NCBI RefSeq assembly: GCF_024679245.1
Contig: NC_090177.1
Coordinates: 47,961,353-48,025,352 of the forward strand
Length of the DNA stretch: 64,000 nt
Origin: Pseudorasbora parva
Taxonomy: Eukaryota; Chordata; Actinopteri; Cypriniformes; Gobionidae
Direction of reading: 5' to 3'
Shown here: positions 56,126-64,000 of the stretch, piece after piece
Numbering within the stretch: the first letter of the stretch is position 1
How the letters are laid out: every line of letters begins with the position of its first letter
The notes under the pieces: generated by a model
Databases searched by the model: none
What the model saw: the letters and a program-made list of their open reading frames with translations, nothing else
What the model was told of the DNA's origin: nothing
Made by a program: the position numbers and the translations under genes

Positions 56126-59100
56126 CGGCCAAGGTCGGTGGTGGCCGGGACCTCTTTGTGCAGCCTCGGCCCCCCCGTCCGAATGACGACGTGCGGCCCA
56201 CCCTGCAGCGTTGATCTTATCTTCTGCTCGCTCGCGTGGAGGGGGACCGTCACGCGTTTCCCCACCAGCAGGTTTCTGGTGACCCAGATGGCATCCTTTA
56301 TCAGGTTGAGGGTGAGCCAGAGCGAGGCAAATTCTTGCGATGTTTGGGCTTTGAGGCCCTGACCCACCCCCAGGATGGCGAGCTTGTAGTCCACCTGGGC
56401 CCCACCCGCTGGCAGGCACGGGAAAAACAGGGGGCCGGCCCTGGCCCACAGGTCCCGCGCAGCACCGCACTCCCAGAGCAGATGGTGGACGGTCTCCGGG
56501 TGGTTGCACCCGGACCGTGGGCAGATGGAGTTTTTGGCCATGCCTCTGGAGTGCATAACCGCCCTGACCGGGAGGATCTCATGAGCCACCATCCACGATA
56601 AGTCCTTGTGTCTGTTCTGGAGAGCTGGGTGGGCTGCGTTCCTCCAAACGTCTTTGGCCTCACTTAGTGTGAGGCCTGGAACTGGACTCACCACTTCCCG
56701 GTCCTGCACAAGAGAGATGAGGGATTTGTGGTTAGTTAAAATGCTTGCATCATTTGTCTCTAAAAGGAATTTTTTTAAAAATTTCTTTATAAAACTGTAC
56801 TCTTTTGGCAAATTAAAAGACACTGGGGTTTTCAGGTCGATTGATAAAATTTTTTTATGCTTCTTAGGTAGGACCCCATCCAGAAACGAGCCATGGCCGC
56901 TGTCTTATTCTCTCTGGATGGGGTCAGCGCATATCCGATGTGGAGGGCGGTAAAGCGGCTACCTAAAAACAAGTGGGGGTCCGGGAGGCCTTTTCCGCCA
57001 TTTTCCTTTCTTTTTTTAAAGACCTCCCTTTTTACTCGTTCCCATTTGGACCCCCACAGGAAATAAAATACCGCCCTCTCCAGGTTGGCCAGGAATCGCC
57101 TTGGGGGACTAAAAACAGAAGAAACAAGTAAAATTAGTGGTAAAATTACAGCTTTAAAAACTAAAACCTTGCCTTCAATTGTCAGTTGTCTGAGTCCCCA
57201 AAACCCCAGTCTTTGCCTAACTTTCCCTAAGATGTCAGTCCAGTTTCCCCGTCCTCCACCCTCTCTGTCAAATTTTACTCCTAAAACTGTCAGGTCGTTG
57301 CCTTTAAAATCCAAATCCAGTCCGCCTGTGTCCACGTTTCCCCACGGCCCGAAGAGCTGGGCCTCGGACTTACTCCTGTTGAGCTTAGCGCCCGAGGCCC
57401 GACCGTACCAGTCAGTCAAGTCAAGTGCTCTTCGTACTGATAAAAGGTCAGTCGCTAAAAGGGTTACGTCGTCCATATATAAAACACAGGTTGCGGTCAG
57501 TCCACCAGTCCCTGGGACGTCCAGTCCTTTAATCCATTTATCCCTTCTCAAGATTTGTGCCAGTGGCTCAATGCAGGCCACATACAGTAGGGGAGATAAA
57601 GGACACCCCTGACGGACGCCGCTGTGAATGTTTACAGCTTTGGATAAATGCCCATTAACTGCAAATTTACTGACTAGACTGTTGTATAGCAGTCCCACCC
57701 AAGCTATAAACCTCCCTGGGAACCCCATTTTTTCCAGTACCTTAAAAAGGAACTGGTGCGAGATGCGGTCAAAAGCTTTTTCAAAATCTAAATTTAGGAC
57801 TACTAGCCGAATGTTTCTGTCTCTCGCGTAACAGATGGCGTCTCTAATCAGTACCAGGCTGTCTGTGATCTTCCTACCGGGCACAGCGCATGCTTGATCC
57901 AGGTGGATTACGTCCTCTAAAACAGTTGACATGCGTGTAGCTAAAATCTTACTAAAAAGTTTACAATCAAAATTTAAAAGCGTGATTGGTCTCCAGTTCT
58001 TCAAGTCAGTCCTGTCTCCTTTTTTATATAAAAGCGAAACTATCCCTACTCTAAAGCTGTCCGGAAGTCTGTCGAGAGTCTCAAATTCTTTAAAAACTGT
58101 CAGTAAGTCATGTGCTAAAATGTCCCAGAAAGTCAAATAAAACTCCAAGGGAAGTCCATCCATTCCTGGGGACTTCCCTTTTTTAAAACTTTTGAGAGAT
58201 TTATTTAATTCTAAAAGAGTAAAATCCTGGGCTAAAAGCACATTTGGACTCTTTATCTTTGTTTCTAAAAATTCTAAAACTTCATTTAAGATGCCATTGT
58301 GTACATTCTTTGGGCTGTATAAATCACTATAAAAAAGTTCTATTTCCCCTAAAATGTCCTCCATATTTTTTGCCTCCCTCCCTCTAAAAGTTTTTAAGAT
58401 TGTTATTGAGCCTCCCCGTGAAATAGTCTTTTTAAAAAAATATCTTGTACACTTTTCTCCTTCTTCTATCTCTTTTTCTTTGCATCTTAAAATTACTCCC
58501 TTACTTTGAGTTTCGGATAAAACTGACATTTCTTTCTTTACTTCCTTTATTTCCTCCTTAAAATCCAATCCATTATTTAAAAGGTTAAAATATCTCTGCA
58601 GTCTTTTTTGCAGCCCCATCATGCGTCTTTTTTCTTTATTCTTTTTCTCCTTTCCTATTTTTCTAAAAAAATGTCCTGTCCTTTGTTTTACCATCTCCCA
58701 CCACTGTGCTCGTGAGTCAAAAAAGTCTTGGAGGGTCTGCCATTGGCTGAACTGCTCCCTATACTCTCGAACCACTTCCTCATCTTTTAATAGGGAGCAG
58801 TTCAGCTTCCACAGCCCTCCCCCTACTGTCACACCCGTGGGTAGTGAAAGGGTGCAGGAGACCATCATGTGGTCAGTGAAGAAAAGGGGGGTCAATGTTG
58901 CATCGGTTGGCGGGCAGTCCCTTGTAAAAATATAGTCGATACGAGAGGCTCTGGCGCCATCACCACTGAACCAGGTGTAGCCCTCCTCTCTCTGATGCAT
59001 TGTTTTAAAACAGTCGACTAACTTAAAATCTTTGACCAATTTATTTAATAAAACCGATGTCTTGTCGACCTTAAAATCTTCTCCTACCCTTTTCCTATCT

Positions 59101-59577
59101 TTTTTTGTTAAAACACAGTTAAAATCCCCTGCTACCACTAGGGGAGCCCTACCTAACATGTGGGGCTGCAAATCTTCTAAAAGCTTGTATCTGTCATTTT
59201 TACTTGTGTAACCATACAAATTTAAAACATTAAAATCCTTACCTAAAAAAGTCAGATTAACTAAAATTGCCCGCCCATCCCTCACCACAGTGCTGCCCTT
59301 CACCAAGATGTTGGGATTTTTTTATTAAAATGGCCACACCGTCATTTCTGTTAAAATTGGAGCCACTCCAGATGGAGGGTCCTTTGGTCCACAGCTCTTC
59401 CCATTTTCTGTAATTGGTTAAAAAGGGCAGAGCACACTCTTGCAATAAATAGATGTCTGACTTAAAATTATTTAAACATGATAAAACACTCTGTGCTCGC
59501 AAAGTAGACCTCACACTTCTCACATTGATTGTAGACATAGTGAGGGCCATGAGCAGTATGGTTAAAAATACAAGCAT
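56119..59577 (-). pseudogene. LINE 2 ORF2 (APE + RT), two frameshifts
   Basis: Homologue of LINE 1 ORF2 in three frames. 59577 to about 59,310 holds the N-terminal endonuclease start. 59,306-56,832 holds the rest of the endonuclease (GDFN, SRIDYIF, SDH kept... TDH here), the RT with YMDD, and following regions. 56,823-56,119 holds the C-terminal part with the C-x4-C-x7-H-x4-C knuckle. The first shift is at a T run near 59,316-59,325, where LINE 1 has one base less. The second is at an A/T run near 56,847-56,858. Both being homopolymers, they may be real decay or sequencing errors. All catalytic motifs I can see are retained. Confidence 0.9.
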
Positions 59578-59624
59578 TGATGAAAATAAAAACAGATAAA
59601 AAGACTACAGAAATTGCATTAAAA

Positions 59625-60950
59625 TCATGTTACTTCTTGTTGCACCTGCCTTTCCTTTTCCCCAGATAAACTGGGGTCAGGAGGGCAAGTGCTCGCCGCC
59701 TCAGAATCCACAGAGGAAACCTCTTGTGGATCCTTTGGTGACGATGTTCTTAGCTTAAAGTGCAGAAAGGAGACTTCATTTGGAGAGTCTGCAGGCCACA
59801 TACGGTTCAGATCTTCCGAAGAGGAACTATCTGGCCGATGCGATGCCCGCAGCCTTTTCTCCTCTGTTTGAAGCAGAGGAGATCTCGCAGACCTTTTCTG
59901 CACTTGAGCATTTGGGAGTGAACACTCGGTTTCACTCCCACTATCCACCCCACTAACCTCCGATACGGTGTAGAGGGAGGAAGCCGTTTCATCTTCCTCC
60001 TCCTCCATTTTGTCTTTGCTTTTTTCTTGTTGGGGAGTGGCTTCCTCCCCCTTTTCATTAACGAATTCTGACTCCGCCCCTGTGGCCGCCCCACTTCTTT
60101 CTTCTTGTCCAATCCCTGAGGCTGGCTGGGAATGTGAAATTCCCGCCAAAACCTCAGGGCCCGCCTCCTCCTCTCTTTGTTCTTTTGATTGTTCCTTTGG
60201 TGGGGCGGCCCTTTTGTTCCCTTTCAACTTGTTGGCAAAACTTTTAGGGCAATCTCTGTAGAAATGGTTAGCATCTCCACAGAGATTACACCGTCTGCCA
60301 TTGGTACATTCCTCAAAAATGTGACCAATTTCTCTGCACTTCCTACACACAATTTCTTGGCATGCCTCAGCGAGGTGTCCCATTTTCCCACATTTTCGGC
60401 ACAATTTGGGCATTCCCTGATAATGAATGTAGCCGCGGTTCTCTCCCAGCACAATCATTGAGGGTAAATGACTCAGACCCTGGAATCCACTTGGATCTTC
60501 CCACTGTTTAATGGGAACTCTCCAAGCGCAATTCCAGATGCCGTCTTCGTCAAGCACCTTGACTGGTGGACTTCGAACCGTGCAAAATCTACCCAGCCAT
60601 ACAGCAACATCATCTCCACTCACTGTTTCATTGAACATTCTAACAATCACTGTTTTAATAGAATTGTCAGAAAGTTTCTCAACATTGAACATGGAGAACT
60701 GGGTCTTGCAATGCTCAAATCGTTGCCAGAAATCTTGCAACAAGGAAGCAGATCTAAAACTGACATCGAAACCTTTGTTCAGGGGCAGAGTCATTAAACA
60801 ATTTAAATCACTGGCATTAAAATTGAGGGTTTTTTGGATGAGCTTCCTGGAGAAGTCTAAACGAGACAACCCCAGGAGCTTACCCTCCACCTCTCTAAAT
60901 AAAAATCGCACGCTGTGGTGCCTCCGCATGCCGGCACGAGCAGCCGACAT
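59625..60950 (-). CDS. LINE 2 ORF1: RNA-binding protein with three CCHC knuckles
   Basis: Intact, 441 aa. The first 40 residues are almost the same as in LINE 1 ORF1, followed by three tandem CCHC knuckles ([42 protein letters not shown]). The C-terminal half is acidic and low in complexity and is the most diverged part between the two elements. The ATG at 60950 has the same CCACC context. ORF2 starts 47 bp after its stop. Confidence 0.93.
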   Translation of the reverse strand: MSAARAGMRRHHSVRFLFREVEGKLLGLSRLDFSRKLIQKTLNFNASDLNCLMTLPLNKGFDVSFRSASLLQDFWQRFEHCKTQFSMFNVEKLSDNSIKTVIVRMFNETVSGDDVAVWLGRFCTVRSPPVKVLDEDGIWNCAWRVPIKQWEDPSGFQGLSHLPSMIVLGENRGYIHYQGMPKLCRKCGKMGHLAEACQEIVCRKCREIGHIFEECTNGRRCNLCGDANHFYRDCPKSFANKLKGNKRAAPPKEQSKEQREEEAGPEVLAGISHSQPASGIGQEERSGAATGAESEFVNEKGEEATPQQEKSKDKMEEEEDETASSLYTVSEVSGVDSGSETECSLPNAQVQKRSARSPLLQTEEKRLRASHRPDSSSSEDLNRMWPADSPNEVSFLHFKLRTSSPKDPQEVSSVDSEAASTCPPDPSLSGEKERQVQQEVT

Positions 60951-61160
60951 GGTGGAGGCACCGACAGCCTAAAAAAAAACGTAAAAGAACAATAAATACA
61001 ATAAATAGATAAAAGACTAAAAGTCTTACCTTAAAACTGCTAACCTGTAAAACCAGCAGGGTCACTCTCCCTCTAAAAAGTTGTACGGCTCGGGACACCA
61101 GAAGCTCTCGAGCCAGGAAACCTTAAAGAGGCGATCGCAGTCTCAACCGTTCGACAAGAC

Positions 61161-61192
61161 ACTTGATCTTAGCCAAAAGGCCGAGAAGCGAT
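61161..61192 (-). pseudogene. U2: U2 snRNA copy 21, 5' fragment (nt 1-32) with intact promoter
   Basis: U2 nt 1-32 followed by the LINE 2 5' end. The next two LINE bases (GT) also match U2 nt 33-34, so the junction could be 1-2 nt further in. Confidence 0.95.
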
Positions 61193-62200
61193 GACACAAT
61201 GACGCAGCGGCAGGGGAGCCGGCAAAGGCGACGCCCATCTGGGAAGCGGTGAGGGGGGGAGGGTTGGCAAAGGCCTTACGTCGTAGAGACCTGAAACTTT
61301 GAGGGATGGTACTAGCCACTCGCTCTACAACATCACCAAGGCTGGCCCCCCGATGGGCCCGGCACGAAATGGCTCGTAGCTCCCAAACCGCACGCCGCAG
61401 AACCAAGTGTCTTATATCATCGGAATCCTTGGCTCGAGCCGAGCGAGACGCATGCCTCGGATTCGAAGGTTGCGCTGGCGAAATTTTCGGGTATTTGGGA
61501 TTTTGTGAAAAACCTACTTTTGCACACTAGTCCTAGGTCTTTTGCCCGATCTGGCCCAAACCAGTGCAGAAAGATTCTCTGGAGTCTGACTGTCCGTCCA
61601 GATCGGAAAAAAAGTGGGAATTTCGATTCAGCTTGGCGGCGGCAGGCCGAAACCTACGGGCTGGGCGAGGCGGGGTCTGCTAGAACGGCTATAGCTCTTG
61701 GACGGAACGAGACAATTTCACCCAAGCCGGTACACCCGTGCACGGGCTCAGTCTGGGGTCAGGCGAGAAAGGACGCGGTGAATGGCCACCTAGTGGCGCT
61801 TTAAAATGAAAAAGCAACAACATGAGAGCGGCTATAGGCGAACGTATGTCGCGTGCTTTTTCACAGCACGCGCACGAGACAGTCGTACCATACGACAGAA
61901 AACCTCCATCCGAACAACTTTGCCTTTGGGACCACTGCTGTCAATCAACTCGTCCGTTGAATATCAAAGTTTGTGGGAAAAACCACATTCGGCAAACCGG
62001 TCGCAGGTTTCGACAACCTCGATGAAAACAAACGCAGTTCAGTTCTCTGAACTCTCCGGGTCACTGGCTGACACAGCAGAAAGAGACAGAAACATAACAA
62101 AACTGGTGCAACTTCACCCTTTGGGGCAGTGGGCGGCGCCACAAGCGTCAAGAACCGCACGCTTTTTCCCTCCACGCTATCTGCTTTTAACCAGTGTGTA

Positions 62201-62364
62201 CAGGGGAGAGCGCGAACGCAGTCCCCCACTACCATAAATTATGCAGTCGAGATTCCCACATTTGGGGAATTCGCAGGGGTCAGCACAACCGGAGTGCAAT
62301 GGCCGAGCCTCGCCCTGGGTGAACCACCTTCCTGATCATGGTGTCTCCCCTGCCAGGTAAGTAT
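62201..62364 (-). ncRNA. U1: U1 snRNA, copy 21
   Basis: Intact; A123; last complete U1 in the window. Confidence 0.97.
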
Positions 62365-62833
62365 GAGTTGCCTGGCCTCCAGGCAGAGGCGCCCTATCCC
62401 CCTTCGCCATCCTCAAACACGGTGACCTTCCCCTCCCCCAAGAAAAGGAAGGACGGGGCACCTTCCATTGCTTGACTGCTGCGTGCGTGCGTGCGTGACC
62501 TTGATTTGAATCAGGTGTCCCTAATCCATCCAACACAAACCCCTGATTCGACTCATCAGCTCGTTGGTAAAGACTCTCAAATAAGAGGGACATCAAAAAA
62601 CGTGCTGTGACGGTGATGAGTCAGCCGGCCGGCAACCGACGCTTTTGTTCTTCTTTTTTCCCTATGCTCATATGACCGCAGCTTGCTGCTTTCTCTGTGG
62701 CACGGTCATCGTTGCGTCACCTCATCGTCATTCTGTATGCGCTTCCTGCGTATTTCTGTATTCTCTGACAAAAAAAATTCCAGTGGTGTTGTTGGTTCTT
62801 CTATTAGTCACAACAATTCGCAGTCCCCAAAAA

Positions 62834-63025
62834 GGGGAAGCACACCGTTCCTGGAGGCACTGCAATACCAGGTCGATGCGTGGAGTGGACGGAGCAAGCC
62901 CCGGTTCCGGCTCCATGTGCCAAAAATCAATTTAATATGCAGTCCCCGGATAGGGGACGTATCAGATATTAAACTGATAAGAACAGATACTACACTTGAT
63001 CTTAGCCAAAAGGCCGAGAAGCGAT
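62834..63025 (-). ncRNA. U2: U2 snRNA, copy 22
   Basis: Intact; A8 3' flank; last U2 in the window. Confidence 0.97.
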
Positions 63026-64000
63026 GACACAATGACGCAGCGGCAGGGGAGCCGGCAAAGGCGACGCCCATCTGGGAAGCGGTGAGGGGGGGAGGGTTGG
63101 CAAAGGCCTTACGTCGTAGAGACCTGAAACTTTGAGGGATGGTACTAGCCACTCGCTCTACAACATCACCAAGGCTGGCCCCCCGATGGGCCCGGCACGA
63201 AATGGCTCGTAGCTCCCAAACCGCACGCCGCAGAACCAAGTGTCTTATATCATCGGAATCCTTGGCTCGAGCCGAGCGAGACGCATGCCTCGGATTCGAA
63301 GGTTGCGCTGGCGAAATTTTCGGGTATTTGGGATTTTGTGAAAAACCTACTTTTGCACACTAGTCCTAGGTCTTTTGCCCGATCTGGCCCAAACCAGTGC
63401 AGAAAGATTCTCTGGAGTCTGACTGTCCGTCCAGATCGGAAAAAAAGTGGGAATTTCGATTCAGCTTGGCGGCGGCAGGCCGAAACCTACGGGCTGGGCG
63501 AGGCGGGGTCTGCTAGAACGGCTATAGCTCTTGGACGGAACGAGACAATTTCACCCAAGCCGGTACACCCGTGCACGGGCTCAGTCTGGGGTCAGGCGAG
63601 AAAGGACGCGGTGAATGGCCACCTAGTGGCGCTTTAAAATGAAAAAGCAACAACATGAGAGCGGCTATAGGCGAACGTATGTCGCGTGCTTTTTCACAGC
63701 ACGCGCACGAGACAGTCGTACCATACGACAGAAAACCTCCATCCGAACAACTTTGCCTTTGGGACCACTGCTGTCAATCAACTCGTCCGTTGAATATCAA
63801 AGTTTGTGGGAAAAACCACATTCGGCAAACCGGTCGCAGGTTTCGACAACCTCGATGAAAACAAACGCAGTTCAGTTCTCTGAACTCTCCGGGTCACTGG
63901 CTGACACAGCAGAAAGAGACAGAAACATAACAAAACTGGTGCAACTTCACCCTTTGGGGCAGTGGGCGGCGCCACAAGCGTCAAGAACCGCACGCTTTTT
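63026..64000 (-). other. U2 promoter and U1 3' flank spacer, cut by window end
   Basis: Same as 770-1744: U2 PSE near 63,067-63,085, then gene-free spacer. The next U1 would end at about 64,034, outside the window. Confidence 0.9.

Larger units (their letters stand above)
55690..61160 (-). mobile_element. U2-specific LINE 2, Tx1-clade (Keno-like), full length, diverged
   Basis: A 5,471-bp element at the same U2 position and orientation as LINE 1 but clearly a different lineage (many amino-acid changes in both ORFs). It has a 5' UTR of about 210 bp with the same splice-like signals (donor G at 61029, AG at 60969). Then come intact ORF1, a frameshifted ORF2, a 3' UTR of 429 bp (55690-56118) with AATAAA (55717-55722), and an A tail of about 13. 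U2 nt 33-37 are again missing. Its 5' junction reads AAGT-GTCTTGTCGAAC against AAGT-ATCTGGTCGAAC in LINE 1. Confidence 0.95.
1..64000. repeat. Tandem array of a ~1.83 kb U1+U2 snRNA unit
   Basis: The whole window is built from head-to-tail copies of one unit containing one U1 and one U2 gene on the minus strand. Spacing between successive U2 5' ends is 1,829 bp in most units. One unit is 1,825 bp (one CGTG less near 13,035). One is 1,828 bp (one G less near 50,295). Others are 1,833 bp because an A4 tract after U2 is A8. Two units are 8,282 bp (1,833 + 6,449 bp YR element) and two are about 7.3 kb (LINE in U2). In transcription order U1 is followed after 1,008 bp by U2, and U2 after 465 bp by the next U1. 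Copies differ by only a few point changes, as expected of concerted evolution. U1 and U2 identity is certain; the host is inferred. Confidence 0.98.

Overview
The window is eukaryotic, most likely from an anamniote vertebrate (a teleost is the leading guess; species not provable from sequence alone). It is a tandem array of linked spliceosomal snRNA genes. A basic unit of about 1,829 bp carries one U1 and one U2 snRNA gene, both on the minus strand and head to tail. The window holds 21 complete U1 genes plus one cut by the window start, 20 intact U2 genes, and two U2 genes split by retrotransposons. No host protein-coding gene is visible; protein coding is confined to mobile elements.

Layout. 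1-19,388: ordinary units. 19,392-25,837 and 27,674-34,119: two apparently identical copies of a 6.45 kb tyrosine-recombinase (YR) element, each in the spacer about 326 bp upstream of a U2 gene. They are separated by 1,833 bp of array, so the unit plus insertion (8,282 bp) was duplicated as a block. 34,123-44,580: ordinary units. 44,736-50,200: full-length LINE with intact ORF1 and ORF2, inserted in U2. 50,201-55,534: ordinary units. 55,690-61,160: a second, clearly different LINE of the same clade in exactly the same U2 position, with ORF2 broken by frameshifts. 61,161-64,000: ordinary units.

How it works. Each U1 and U2 gene has its own snRNA-type Pol II promoter. Motifs starting TCACCG and ending GATGG are placed almost identically (-61/-60 to -43) before both genes, and U1 has a near-consensus 3' box. 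The LINEs encode a three-CCHC-knuckle ORF1 and an APE-like endonuclease/RT ORF2, matching the L1-like Tx1 clade. Both sit at U2 nt 32/38 in the sense orientation and remove the GUAGU of the GUAGUA branch-site recognition sequence. This fits the U2-specific Keno-type lineage known in zebrafish.

The most unusual object is the YR element. Its termini are arranged like the split direct repeats of Ngaro/DIRS retrotransposons, and integration used a shared TTT. However, I find no reverse transcriptase; it carries a SAP-like ORF, a YR ORF interrupted by one TGA, and two minisatellites built from small hairpins.
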